A DNA stretch of 64,000 nucleotides from Tritrichomonas musculus (GCA_039105265.1 JAPFFF010000026.1:1-64000), one strand, 5' to 3'; counted from the first letter of the stretch, positions 11,511 through 22,638 are shown. A program made the numbers and translations. The notes: generated by a model not told the origin, from the sequence alone.

Positions 11511-11876
11511 TTTTTTGTGAAATTCCTGATAGGAGATTGAAAAAGTTATAATCAACGAACTTATTTAAAAATATGAATATTTTGATTTAGAACTTTTTTT
11601 TATGTTCATATCCTATATTAATATTTTATGCAAGTAATTTTATTTGTGAATTTCACTAATAGATTAAAAATTTTATTTTTTGATATTTTAAGAAAATTTA
11701 ATAAGATTAAATTCTTAATTAAAATACATTTTTTAATGTTATTGATAAAATATTTTTGAATATTATTCTCATTTCAATGAATATATATATATATATATAA
11801 AACATATAAACAATATCATATAAAATAATTTTACAAATAAACTCTATAAAATATAACATGATACCATTATATCCGC
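11511..11876. other. AT-rich spacer
   Basis: 366 bp of A/T-rich sequence including a short TA dinucleotide run near 11783-11800. No gene is seen. Confidence 0.5.
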
Positions 11877-12278
11877 TTAATTTATATCGCTTCCATTTCT
11901 GCTGCTAGTGGTTGTATGCGAATTTTCTTTGCTTCCTTTTGAATTTTTTTTATCTTTATTTGAATTTCTTGAGTGGTTCTTTCTCAATTTTGTTTCATTT
12001 GTTTGATCAGATTTGTGCCTTCTGGCATTCTTTTTGTTATGAGACTTAGGTGGTTCGATTGGGTGAAGATTTGAAATTTCCATACTTTTTGAACAATTAA
12101 TAGCTGCTGGAAATAAAATTGTATTTTTATGTGTACGGTACATCTGTCTTATAACTGCATTAAAATAAGAATTATCATTTTGATTTTCGTTATTTTCAAA
12201 AACAGGATCAGGTGGTAATCCATATGGATTAGAAGGAATGATTTCTATATCACAAGGGACATCTTCTGGATAATACAT
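11877..12278 (-). CDS. Small basic low-complexity protein, function unknown
   Basis: A 133-residue frame with a proper ATG at 12278. The first half is acidic to neutral with several prolines (SNPYGLPPDPVF); the second half is very rich in Lys, Arg, Ser, Asn and His (KNARRHKSDQ...KDKKNSKGSKEN), likely disordered and possibly nuclear or nucleic-acid binding. Not recognised. It counts as a gene because the frame has normal codon texture, a real ATG and good spacing from both neighbours. No membrane segment is visible. Confidence 0.5.
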   Translation of the reverse strand: MYYPEDVPCDIEIIPSNPYGLPPDPVFENNENQNDNSYFNAVIRQMYRTHKNTILFPAAINCSKSMEISNLHPIEPPKSHNKKNARRHKSDQTNETKLRKNHSRNSNKDKKNSKGSKENSHTTTSSRNGSDIN

Positions 12279-12843
12279 TGTATTGAATAAAAATCAAATA
12301 AATGATATGAAAAGAAACAAAACGAATATATATAAAATCATTTTATAAATTTTTATTTTATATTGTGGGCACCATTGAAAATAAAAATAAAATGATCTCA
12401 AATATTGAGATTAATTCAATTTGATTTTTTTGAAATTTTTATATCTTTTTATAAATTCAAAATTGAATGAGGTTAGGAATTTTTTTAAATGCATTTATCT
12501 TTAAATGAAATCATGGAAAGCCATTTAATTACCACATAAAAGCTTATTCATTTATTTTTAAATAATATTTAAACTAAAATATTTCTTTCTTTATTTTTTT
12601 TTTAAGAATTAATTATTGGGTGAGGAAAAATCTGAGTAGTTATTTTGACAATAAACGATGAATCATGCCAAAAGACAAAAACTCTTTTCTTTTGTGAAAA
12701 TGTAAAATTTTATTTGAATGGAGAAAACTTAAAATAAGATTTTAGATAATATAGAAATATGCAACTTTTTCTATTAAAATAATTTTAAAAAAAATTTAAA
12801 ATATACAGATAAAACAAAAAAAGGAAAAGAATATATATATTAT
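12279..12843. other. AT-rich spacer
   Basis: 565 bp without a convincing frame, carrying only short A/T runs. It separates two minus-strand genes and should hold the promoter of the small basic protein. Confidence 0.5.
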
Positions 12844-14181
12844 TTAGTTTACATCAATTAATTTCAAACAAATTGCTAGTATATTCATGGCAATGTACAA
12901 CAAAATAGAAATATAAATATTATATGAAATTGAATCAGAATATGAAACCCAACCAATAAAGAAAGAAAAAACAACAGACACCAACTTACTTATCATCATT
13001 GCAGAAAATAACATCTCATTAGGGAAATTTTGCATTTTAAACATAAGACAGATTGGCCTCAAAGTTCCATCGAGCAAACCAACAAACATGAGAATAAAAT
13101 AAAAAAGTAAAAAAGAATCCAAGCAATAATTACTATTTAAAATGAACAATAAAGCTTCAATTATTAACGTTGATAATATCAAAATATTTATTTGCAATGA
13201 AGTGGAATTACTCTTATAAATAATTGTAATAATATTGATTCCATTTAAAAACGCAACAAGATATGACCATAAAATAAAATCATAGGATAAAAAATTCTCA
13301 ATTGAATAAAAACTTGATAAAGATATAAGTTCAGGGAAACGCAAAACAATATGATCGCTATATATATTATGAAAACAAATAAACATAAAAATTACAATGG
13401 CTTTAAAGTTAATTGAGGGAACGACAAAGATTTTATAAATTTTTGATAGTGATGCGCTTTTTTTAAATTGTGTTTTATTATTTTTAGTTTCCTCATTTTT
13501 TTCAATACTTCTTAGTAAATAATACAAAGGAAAAACAAGCGTGAAAGATAAAATTATTGTTAAAAAAATAATAATATTGTAATAATCTCCTCCATAAAAT
13601 ATAATTTTTGGGAAAATAAGGTTCATAATAGATGCACATAAATTGTTTAATAAAATTATTTGACAATGAATAAATAAAGAACTAAAATTAAAATTATTTT
13701 TATGATACTGGCTGCTAATCCAAAAGTATTCAAAAACAACCTGAGAGAATGACACACTAATGCTTCTAAAAACTTCAGAAAAGAATAAACAAATTTGACT
13801 TTGAAAACTCAGTAATATTTGAGTAATTGCAAATAAAATGGTAAAATAACAAATTAACATAGTATGACTAGCTTTACATTCCAAATAACATACTAAAGGA
13901 CAAAAAAGTATACTTGTAATTGGCGAAATGAACAAGAAACGACTGAACATATTAATACTAGAATTGTTGCTGACTTGATTTAACAAATTATTTTTATCTT
14001 GAAACTTAAGAATGAACACAAAAAGGAAATGACATATATAATATTTATAATATTTGTAAAAACTAGCTATCAATTGATTTTTGATTACTTTGATGAAATA
14101 ATTAAGAAAAAAAATTACAGATATAAAAGTAGAAACGATAAATGATGGAAAAAGCAATATTTCATTTGAATTAGAGAGCAT
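12844..14181 (-). CDS. Polytopic membrane transporter-like protein (MFS/SLC19-like, uncertain)
   Basis: A 445-residue protein starting at ATG 14181 with about 11-12 hydrophobic helices arranged as two halves around a charged loop (residues ~224-245, KNEETKNNKTQFKKS). This is the major-facilitator plan. The first half contains SPITSILFCPLVCYLECK and a helix with VVFEYFWISS, faintly recalling reduced-folate/thiamine carriers (SLC19), but no decisive family motif is present. It probably moves a small solute across a membrane; the substrate is unknown. The frame is intact and very rich in Ile, Phe, Leu and Ser. It could be a divergent lineage-specific family. Confidence 0.6.
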   Translation of the reverse strand: MLSNSNEILLFPSFIVSTFISVIFFLNYFIKVIKNQLIASFYKYYKYYICHFLFVFILKFQDKNNLLNQVSNNSSINMFSRFLFISPITSILFCPLVCYLECKASHTMLICYFTILFAITQILLSFQSQICLFFSEVFRSISVSFSQVVFEYFWISSQYHKNNFNFSSLFIHCQIILLNNLCASIMNLIFPKIIFYGGDYYNIIIFLTIILSFTLVFPLYYLLRSIEKNEETKNNKTQFKKSASLSKIYKIFVVPSINFKAIVIFMFICFHNIYSDHIVLRFPELISLSSFYSIENFLSYDFILWSYLVAFLNGINIITIIYKSNSTSLQINILILSTLIIEALLFILNSNYCLDSFLLFYFILMFVGLLDGTLRPICLMFKMQNFPNEMLFSAMMISKLVSVVFSFFIGWVSYSDSISYNIYISILLYIAMNILAICLKLIDVN

Positions 14182-14531
14182 TGATCATTGGAAATAACGT
14201 AAAATAAATGTGCTAGAGAAATTTATACTTAAAAAGCTGATTTGACACCAAAATTTTGAATCATTTTGTGATCTAAATAAAATACATCTTACGTTAAAAT
14301 CATTTTGTGATCTAAATCGAATGCAACCATTTTTAAGCAAACTCATTCAACAACGTAAAAACTTCTGGCTAAAAAAAAAAACATTTGGATTTTTTTCTAG
14401 AAATCTAATAAAAAAAATTTAATGAAATTTATATAACAATAATACTAAATAAAAACAATTATTTCCCCGCACATAGACTTGTACATACGAGATACCTTTT
14501 CACTTTATTAAATAAATCTTCATGATATTTC

Positions 14532-15880
14532 ATTTCTTCATTTTCTTCTTTTTTTTCTCTTCGACTACTCTTCTTTGTAGTACTTCTTCACGTTTCCACA
14601 TAATATTTTTTTCTTCTAATATTGGAGGCTGGCAAGCTTACTGGTAATTAGTCATTGGATACATCATTTTATATGGAGCAGATCTTCTCTTTTGATCTTC
14701 TTTTTCACGTTTTTGAAATTATGCAGTTCGTTTCAAATAATCTGAACATGGAGATCTCTGGTATTTGCAATTCCCTTAAATAATCAGTAGAAATATGGTT
14801 TCCAGAAATTCCTCTTTTAAAATATCCACATTTCTTTCTTTTAACATTTGTAGAACTTATACTTTTGGAGTTAAAAATATAGAACATGATGAAAAGTAGA
14901 TATTTTTCGTGGAGCTTGACGAATGATAGAGACTACAGGACTTCTTAGATGACCACGTGACGAAAACGGAGCAGGATATGATGACTGAGGCTGGCTTACA
15001 TTATGAGGAATAAGAAATGGAACAAAATAAGGAGAATACGAAATTTTTGAAATAAATTTTCCTTGGTTCTAATTTTAATTGCTTATATACTTTGCTTTTA
15101 GGACTTTTTGACGTATATTTTGATTATTATCAGGGTAAAAAAAATGCTGGATCGTAGGATCAAGGAGACCTTGAATAAAAGGAATATCTTTGAAAACAAT
15201 AGATCCTGAATTTTCGAAATGACGATTCTTAGAAGATTTGGTTTTCTTTTTTCTGAATAAGAGTTATGTATCATAGCACCACTTTTGCCTTGATTGTTAT
15301 CTTTATCTTTAATACTAATTTTATCATTATTACTATTTTTAACTTCATTATCATTTTTGTTCTGAGAATATTTCTGAAAATTCGGCTTAATCCCATTTTT
15401 TTGGTTATTATTTAATGAACTGATACAACAAAATGTTTAATAGTATCGTCTATTTCCATTTCATTGCCATCTTTTATCTTACCTTCCTTATTTTCATTTT
15501 GCAAAGGAGTATGATCCTGATTCATATACATTATACTTTTTTGTGAACGCGTTAAATCTTCGTCGGGTTCTCCACATAAAAACTGCTCTGCGCTTGCAGC
15601 TACTATCGTCGCTAGACCATTTGCAATAGAAGAAGGATTCAATTTTGCACTTGACTCTTCTTCATCTTCGCTCTCAATTCTACTAGAATGGAAATGTTTT
15701 TTTTTTTTGATTGGTTTTTCTTCTTTCATTCTCGTTATTACCATTATCATCATTGAATACTGAGCTATTTTCATCACAAATACCATCTTTAAACAGAATG
15801 ATAATTATCATCACTAACATCACTCGCTACTCTATTAAATTCATCACCAAAATCATTTTGTATGAATTCTTCCTCAATTT
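14532..15880 (-). pseudogene. Decayed Asn/Asp-rich host gene, function unknown
   Basis: Coding-quality stretches follow each other on the minus strand in changing frames: an acidic segment (about 15880-15660), an Asp/Glu/Ser stretch including the longest open piece (15786-15412), an Asn/Lys-rich piece (15415-15260), a piece reading IPFIQGLLDPTIQHFFYPDNN (about 15215-15140), a Ser/Pro piece (15045-14900) and a basic helix (WKREEVLQRRVVEEKK, about 14600-14550). At least four frameshifts and two in-frame stops separate them. The order is consistent with one ~430-codon gene, probably a disordered nuclear or cytosolic protein. No domain is recognised. An alternative is two adjacent dead genes. Confidence 0.5.
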
Positions 15881-17007
15881 TTAAAAAGGCCAAAAATTAA
15901 CCCTTTTAAGAAATTAATATCAAAAGAAAATTGAATAAGCATTTAAATTTATTCAATACATTTTCTGAAGGATTTAAACTGTGTAAAATAATGATCGGTT
16001 TAGTACACTTTTCAAACATGTTTATCTTGTTAAAAAACAAAAAGTGTATTATTCCATCATGTTAACAATCAAAATAATATGATGATTATTATAAAAAAAC
16101 ATCAACAAATAATTAAAAAATTGATAGTAAAGAAATTTTGCCTATTTTTTAAAATATTAAAACATAAATTAAAAACCTCGATCTATGTACTCAAATAATT
16201 GAATAAAAATATTCAAAAAAATAGACCTATAGAAAAAGTTTAGCAAAAAGATCTTTATAGAACATCTTTATGTAATAAGTAAGTTTAGTATTCCGCAGAC
16301 CAGTATTATATTCTTGCCAAATGTACATTTCTTCCCATGCGCATCAATAGGATCGATAATTCATATTTTTCTCTTGCTATGATCTTCTTAAGTTTTATCA
16401 AAATCTTAAATAAAATATCAATTCAATTATTTTTGAATGTTTTTGAATTGATTATTTTTGTCCTTTTCAATTTTGAAAGAACCGAACATTATTTTACAAA
16501 GTTTAGTATGTATTTAAAATTTTTTTTAATTGAGCAATGCTTTACTTATCAAATTATTGAAATAATATAGATTTTTTTTAAAAATTAAAATATTAAATAT
16601 TATAATAATGATATATTTTTATATATTTAATAAATTACTTATTTTTAAAGATATAATTATAAAATAATTCTTTCTAAATTTCAATATGCAGAAACGCATT
16701 TCTTTTTCAATAGAATTTTTTTTGAGAATGCAATTTTTGTAGTTTACTGATAAGTAAAATTTCTTTTTTCTACTCTACATACTGACAAAAATTGATCGGG
16801 CTTAGCATTTTCTCTTTTTTATTACATGTATATATATAGAAATGAGTATACAACCTTATTTTTAAAGATTACAAATATTGATTTTTCTAAAACAGATCGC
16901 TATACAGTCAATAAAACTTTAAATAATATGTACTTTTTATTAAGTAAAGATCATTGCAATTTAAAATTGAGTGATATAGGTTAGCACCACCAAAATTGAA
17001 TCTTTAT
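15881..17007. other. AT-rich spacer
   Basis: About 1.1 kb. A 77-residue hydrophobic plus-strand frame at 16337-16570 is the only open stretch and has no supporting feature. A weak inverted repeat (TAGTACACTTTT / AAAAAGTGTATTA) lies at about 15997-16050. Nothing else is seen. Confidence 0.4.
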
Positions 17008-17487
17008 TTAATGCTGAAACGCTTTCATTAGTTCATCAAATGAAAGTTTTCCGTTTTCATCTTCATCTAAATTATCAATGATATTCTGAACGTCTTCTTC
17101 TGTAATTGGTTCAGGAGAGAAATAGTTGAGGAACGAATAAATTTCTTTATTATCAAGTTCGCCACTGTTATCTTTATCCAATGTTGAAAAAAGTAACCTT
17201 TGAAGAACTATTGGATCTTTATCAAGTTTTGCTAATGCTTTGGTGAATTCGACAAATTCATCAAATGAAATTTGCCCATTTCCATCTTTATCGAAAATTC
17301 TAATTGCAAGATTGGCAAATTGTGGTTCAAAATTGTTTTTATCCATGAACGTTTTCAATTCTTTGAAATCAAGTTCTCCACTATGATCTCTATCAATTGA
17401 ATCAAATTCAACCCTTAGCTGTCGCATTTCATCTTCAGAAATTTTTTTAGATTTTGCTTTCTTTGATTTAACCTTCTTCACAGGCAT
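17008..17487 (-). CDS. Four-EF-hand calcium-binding protein (calmodulin/centrin superfamily)
   Basis: The frame opens with a TTG at 17508, but the first ATG is 17487, giving 159 residues. A basic N-terminus (KKVKSKKAKSKK) is followed by four canonical EF-hand loops at residues 32-43 (DRDHSGELDFKE), 66-77 (DKDGNGQISFDE), 104-115 (DKDNSGELDNKE) and 141-152 (DEDENGKLSFDE). Each has Asp at 1 and 3, Ser or Asn at 5, Gly at 6 and Glu at 12, so all four should bind calcium. Length and spacing match calmodulin and centrin; the Lys-rich head is closer to centrin-like or calcineurin-B-like sensors. TCATAAT sits directly upstream of the ATG and resembles the trichomonad initiator. Confidence 0.92.
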   Translation of the reverse strand: MPVKKVKSKKAKSKKISEDEMRQLRVEFDSIDRDHSGELDFKELKTFMDKNNFEPQFANLAIRIFDKDGNGQISFDEFVEFTKALAKLDKDPIVLQRLLFSTLDKDNSGELDNKEIYSFLNYFSPEPITEEDVQNIIDNLDEDENGKLSFDELMKAFQH

Positions 17488-18322
17488 ATTATGATCGGAT
17501 ATTTTCAAAGAAAACTTTTAATAATATTCAATTTTTAAAAAAGATTTAATAATTCATTCAATTTTTCATAGAAATCATGAAAAATATATATTTTTTCTTT
17601 CAAATTTGAACTCCCTTATTTTTTTTTTAAAAATTTAATTTATTGTTAAATCAGTAATGCTTTTTTTAAAATAAATTATCTTAATAGTCGAAAAATATAT
17701 GGTATCATCATAGAAAAGCACAATTTTCTGGTTTTGGAAATTTATAAAAGAATATTTTATAGATATCCTCAAACCAGGCTTATTTTATTTTCGAAATGAT
17801 TCAGTTATAAAATAATACAAAATATTACCCAAGCAACCAAAAATATCTTTTCCAATGATTATCAATACGAACATTTGATGTGCATTTGGATCTATTCATG
17901 ATATATTTTTATATAAACTTAACAAAAACGTTTCAATTAATCCTTACTCTTTGATTAATGATGTAAATTTCTAAATTGGTCCTTATAAAAATGATTTAAT
18001 TTTGATCAATATATATTTAGTTACAAAATAAATAATTTTTCATAATAATTGACGATTAAATGCTCTTATGTTTTTTACTCATTTTTAAAGATGGAGTTAC
18101 AATTGATAATCAATAATTTGAGATTCATATGGAACAATTTTTTAATTAAAATAATTTGAAATATTGAACTTGTATAAATTCTTTGTCATGATGATAATAA
18201 TGAATAGTATAAATTGTAACAAAAATAATTATGAAAATAGATTGACACCAATTTTCAACAATCAATAACTAATAATTAATTTAAATTATGCGTGTGACTA
18301 TGGTTATAGTAGTCATTTATGA
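17488..18322. other. AT-rich spacer
   Basis: About 0.8 kb upstream of the EF-hand gene. No frame or RNA gene is supported. Confidence 0.4.
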
Positions 18323-18328
18323 AAATGA

Positions 18329-18436
18329 AAATCAATCTTTTTAATAATAATTTCATTTTTTCTTCAAGCTAATAGCTTTTTTATAAGCACATTTTAAATC
18401 AATCTTTTTCATAGTAATATCATTTTTTTCTTCACC
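18329..18436. repeat. Short tandem duplication (about 68-bp period)
   Basis: A segment beginning AAATCAATCTTTTT and running to TTCTTCA occurs at 18329-18366 and again at 18397-18434, with a few differences. It lies just upstream of a coding-like remnant. Confidence 0.5.
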
Positions 18437-18439
18437 GTT

Positions 18440-18676
18440 GGATTTTTTGAATGTTATGCATTTTCAAAATGTTATTATCCCAACCGTGGCGTTAAAATTG
18501 AAACAATGATGGAACCTTGCGGCTTTGGCGATATTACATCTTCCTCTAATGGCGGTTGTATTAGGAAAGGTGCGGAATATTTCGTCATAATAGGAAAAAC
18601 ATTTAATGACTGTGAAGTTTATTTATTTAATGGCCAAAAAATTACAAGGAATTTTAGCTGCAGTGGAAGTATTTAG
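18440..18676 (+). pseudogene. Cys-containing coding remnant or very small gene
   Basis: One plus-strand frame reads about 78 residues with coding-like texture: CYAFSKCYYPNRG, then METMMEPCGFGDI-type text, GGCIRKGAEYFVIIGK and FNDCEVYLFNG, ending FSCSGSI-stop at 18676. The frame's only ATG codons lie inside it at 18506 and 18509, leaving 56 residues. Local GC content is above the surroundings. Six Cys suggest a piece of a secreted protein. After the stop, related-looking text in other frames fades by 18800. No family is recognised. Confidence 0.3.
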
Positions 18677-18982
18677 AGTTTTAAAGAAGAGAAACGCTGT
18701 TATAGCAATTCCCTTTAATACCATATGGTCGATCTAATGAAATACCCGCCACAAGCTATCTTCTCTCCACATGGAAAACACCTTGATCTCAATGTTGATT
18801 AAACATATACATTAATAAATTCTATCTGAAAATTTCTATCATTTAAAACTCTATGCAATTTTTCTTGAGAATTACCCGTATTATTATTGAGTTTTCTTAA
18901 CCAAAATAGCAATATAAAGTCGATTAAGTTATTTTGACGATTTCCTGATATATTCTATATTATAAAATTAATATGAAATGAT

Positions 18983-19192
18983 TTATTTATCCGCTTTAAT
19001 CTTATTTTCATCATCTTCAGTACTTTTATCTGTTACAGAAACATCAAAAAAGGCATTCGTTGATTTAATAATTTCATCTCTCCAATTATCATATTTTTTC
19101 AAACACTCCAAAAGGATTTGATTCTTTGTTCTTAGATATATAATAGATTGGCGTATTTCATCTATTGTCTGATTATTTGTTGAATCATCCAT
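18983..19192 (-). CDS. Small coiled-coil protein (69 aa), function unknown
   Basis: Starts at ATG 19192 (the TTG one codon upstream is not a eukaryotic start). The protein begins MDDSTNNQ, continues as an amphipathic helix (IDEIRQSIIYLRTKNQILLECLKKYDNW) and ends in an acidic and Lys-rich tail. Size and helix recall small subunits of cytoskeletal or vesicle complexes, but no family can be named. It is considered real because of its ATG, its regular heptad-like pattern and its isolation from other coding sequence. Confidence 0.5.
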   Translation of the reverse strand: MDDSTNNQTIDEIRQSIIYLRTKNQILLECLKKYDNWRDEIIKSTNAFFDVSVTDKSTEDDENKIKADK

Positions 19193-19303
19193 CAATCAAA
19201 ATATAATGATGTAAAATATACAAAAAGTTTATATATAAATACCATTTTATACCACCAAAAATTATATCCAAACAATATTTATTCAAAATATTTGACTATA
19301 ATA

Positions 19304-19347
19304 ACGTGCTTTCAATAGACCCGGAGCATTTCAGTAGACCCGGAGCA
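19304..19347 (+). repeat. Left terminal inverted repeat of the 3.3-kb element
   Basis: 44 bp, exact inverse of 22585-22628. Contains TAGACCCGGAGCA at 19316-19328 and 19335-19347. Confidence 0.92.
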
Positions 19348-19756
19348 AGGTCAATTTAGCATAAATTGGCCATGATTTGATCGTTTTTTTATAAAAAAGA
19401 AAACCAAATATGATCAGAAATATTTCGATCAGAATTTTTTTATTTTTCACTATTTTACAAATATATCCAAATCAAAAAAGTAAAGCAAATAATATTTAAC
19501 AAAAATTATATGGCTTAATTTTTGGACCTTTGGACGGACAATTTTTTTGGTCCATTGGACCTTATTAAAATTTTGTAAATTTTTACCCAAAAAAAATGAA
19601 ATGAAATCATATATTTTTTATCTTTTTTTTTCCTTTAAAATAAAAATTTTTTTTCCTCTTAAATTTTATTTTTTTAAATAACTTTTTGAACTATTTTTTC
19701 AAAGCTACCAAGCTAAAAATTCTCAAAAAATTGATAGAAAATTTACATTTTTTTGA

Positions 19757-20470
19757 TAGATTTTTTTACTTGAACTTTTACTAAAATTTTCATTCAATTT
19801 TTTTCTATAATTTTTAATCGTTGTGGCCAGTCCCTAGTTAGTTTATTAATTTGATTGAAGAACATTTAAATTGTCTTTTTCTTTGATGTTTTGATATTTT
19901 GATCCACTTTGAAAAGGCTCCATGCATGTAAATGCAAACAAAACACTGTGAAATAAAGCTTTATTCCAAAGAAATGCCCACATTTTCTTGAATTAGTGCC
20001 CAAAAAAAGAAGGAAAATCCATGATTTATTGTTTCTATACTTTACAGCCATCTATTATCCTGCAATTTCTAGGGAATATACTTACTTTAAAGCAGAATTA
20101 ACGGAATTCAAAGAATTCAAAGTTTCCTCTCAATACTCTACAGATGAAATGCATTGATGAAGTTTAGATTGTTATGTGTTAATTATGGAAGTTCAATTAT
20201 CTTTTTTCACAATAATTATTTGTGATATTTTCATTTAAATATATAAAAAGAATGTAAATTCTCATTTTATTAATAATAAAATAAATAATATTTAAATACT
20301 ATTGCTTATATTCATATTCTTTTTACTCTCACTTTGATAAATTTCGAGAATTGCTGAATCAGCAAAGTTGATTGAAAATTGAATGAAAATTTTAGTAAAA
20401 GTTCAAGAAAAAAAATCCATAGAAAAAAAATTGAATGAAAATTTTAGTAAAAGTTCAAGTAAAAAAATCT
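19757..20470. repeat. Internal inverted repeats inside the 3.3-kb element
   Basis: A ~45-bp segment around ACTTGAACTTTTACTAAAAT at 19765-19805 recurs inverted twice, in tandem, at about 20370-20415 and 20425-20470 (ATTTTAGTAAAAGTTCAAG). The arms enclose about 560 bp that show no certain gene. This may be a further decayed foldback-type insertion. Confidence 0.7.
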
Positions 20471-20522
20471 ATCATTTTTTTCGTCAAAATTTCGCCTTGG
20501 TCTAAAAAAAATTCGCCTGGTC

Positions 20523-21829
20523 AAAGGTGTGGAAACTTTTTTCTCTCTTACACTTTCATTTATAACTTTAATATTATATATAATTTCTCATAAAAATCAT
20601 AAACATAAAAAATAATATAATATTTGCTGAAAGAAAACCAAGATAAAATCACATATTTAAATTGAAAGGTTTATGTTATTTATTTTTCATATAACATATC
20701 AATATCATGCTTTTATCATCATTTCAAAAAGGTTGTAAATGAATAATTTTTATATTTTATTTAGCTTTTCTGTGTATAATATTGAAATATTTGATGCAAT
20801 ATCTAAAACATTTGAAGTTTGTGATATATCTTTTGGGAATTATTAAATATTGATCATGAGGTGTCTTTAAAGAATAACTTTTTTTTGCAATTTATGGAAC
20901 TTTTAAGAATATTATATAGATATTACAATGTATCTTGTGCTTTAAAGTTTGGAGCTCTAGAGATATTAAATCTCAGATCTTCCTTAATTGATCTGATCAT
21001 TCAAAAAATTAGTAAATATACGTAAAACACTTTTTTATATATCTCTACTTTATCTGGTGTTAGTTTATAGTTTCCATTAAAATGATTATATGTGCTTTTA
21101 TCTAAGAATATTATTTATTCTTTGCTATTTAATTATTTTCGAACATATTTTATACTTTTTTCACAAAATTGCAATTTCATTTAATTTTAAATCATATATT
21201 TATATTTTGTTCTTTTTTAAAAATAAACTTTTTGAATGTCTTAAGTCTTATACGTTATTTTTTCAATCAACTTTTTGAAGGTCTGAAGTATTATACGTTA
21301 TTTTGGATCAACTTTTTGAAGGTCTGAAGTATTATACGTTAATTTATTTCGTAAACTTTTTGAATAATTTTGAGAGGATTTTCATATCTCTTTATCTAGC
21401 CAGACAATTGATATTTTAAGTGGTGCTAATCGAAAATATGGACCATTATGAAATATATATTTTGATTTTTTATAATTCTGTAAGAGAATTTCAAAGAAAT
21501 TTGTAATTTTGTTAAATTTTGAACATATTTTTTTATTATCTAACTTTATAGCGGTCCATTTTTTGTAATTTTAACTTAAAATATAGGACAATGCATTTCA
21601 TACCTTTTGAGCTTATATTGTCCCGTAACAATTACTGCATATTTAGAAAATTAGTAATTTTGATCATTTTTGATATCTCCATACCAGTAAATTTAATCTG
21701 GCCCAAATCATGTCTACCATAATTAATTCATATATTAATCATGTTATAATGAATTTTATCCGAATATATGAAATATTCACGATTTTTTCTCTCAAAAAAA
21801 ATTCAATACTTCAGAGTTTCCACACCTTT
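20523..21829. mobile_element. Nested hAT-like element, 1307 bp, 8-bp target duplication
   Basis: The ends are AAAGGTGTGGAAACT and its exact inverse (15 bp). GCCTGGTC is directly repeated at 20515-20522 and 21830-21837, an 8-bp target duplication typical of hAT elements. If the ends are instead read as CAAAGG/CCTTTG the duplication would be 6 bp. Rejoining the flanks gives continuous TTCGCCTGGTCTAAA, matching the GGTCTAAA motif just upstream. No transposase frame is visible, so it is non-autonomous. It carries a 41-bp tandem repeat. Confidence 0.85.
21227..21341. repeat. Tandem repeat, three copies, period 41-42 bp
   Basis: AACTTTTTGAA begins copies at 21227, 21269 and 21310. Copies 2 and 3 share GGTCTGAAGTATTATACGTTA exactly; copy 1 is diverged. 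It lies inside the nested element. Confidence 0.75.
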
Positions 21830-22584
21830 GCCTGGTCTAAATAGTAATACATTTTGGTCCAAAAAAACCGATTTACCAGTTTTTGAATGCTTTACTTGTT
21901 ATTTTAATAAGTTTACATGGTCCAAAAAATCTTTTTTCTTTGGTCCAAAATATTCTGAGATATTTTAGTATAAAAGTATTCAAAAATTTGAATACAAATT
22001 CATATTCTAATAATAAATATAAAATTTTATAAAAAAGAATCATTTTCGAAAGATTTATATTTGCGCAAGTATTTATTATTTGCCTAAAATATTAGAAGTA
22101 CTGGCTTGCTTATATAATTACTAAGCTAATTAAGTTTATAGCAAATGTAAAATATTTTTTAAATATCTTGTTCAAAAAGATGAATCAAACGAAGCGCAAA
22201 TGCTTATATTACCAACTAATCAATTAAAACACTAGATTGCGCGCATCATTAAATCACTTTCTTAGATTATTGGGTCCAAAATACATTTTTATACCAAAAA
22301 AACAAAGAGATCTTAATAAAATAAATTATTTATTAAAAAATAATGTCATTATACTCTTTTTTGCTTTCACTTCTTTAGTGTGTATGAAATTTTATTCAAT
22401 GAAAAGAATTTTGAAAATTTTGATCGTTTTTCTCTCAAAAAAATGGACCAACTTTTTACTCATCTTGGTCCAAAAATGAAGCCGTAAAAAATTATAATGT
22501 AAAATAATAATTTTTATATAATTTATCATCAAATATTAAATATAATAATTAAATTGTATGAAAAATAATAATAATAAAATTTAG

Positions 22585-22628
22585 TGCTCCGGGTCTACTG
22601 AAATGCTCCGGGTCTATTGAAAGCACGT
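22585..22628 (-). repeat. Right terminal inverted repeat of the 3.3-kb element
   Basis: 44 bp, exact inverse of 19304-19347. TGCTCCGGGTCTA occurs twice. Confidence 0.92.
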
Positions 22629-22638
22629 TATATTTTTT

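Larger units (their letters stand above)
19304..22628. mobile_element. Non-autonomous DNA transposon with 44-bp perfect TIRs (3.3 kb)
   Basis: Both ends carry the same 44-bp inverted repeat (19304-19347 and 22585-22628), starting ACGTGCTTTCAATAGACC. Each has two copies of TAGACCCGGAGCA 19 bp apart, likely binding sites for the transposase. TA flanks both ends (19302-19303, 22629-22630), which fits a Tc1/mariner-type target but is not decisive. Inside the ends, GGTCC(A)/GGACC motifs recur in opposite orientation on the two arms (about 19515-19570 against 22440-22490). No transposase frame is visible, and a second element is nested in it. The right end lies 10 bp from the stop codon of the BspA pseudogene. 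Confidence 0.85.

Noticed and set aside
16337-16570. 77-residue hydrophobic plus-strand frame
   Set aside because: Composition is what A/T-rich DNA gives by chance (Phe, Ile, Leu); no motif, neighbour or start context supports it.
19866-20051. 61-residue minus-strand frame inside the 3.3-kb element
   Set aside because: Too short, no transposase motif, lies between internal inverted repeats; not enough to call a gene.
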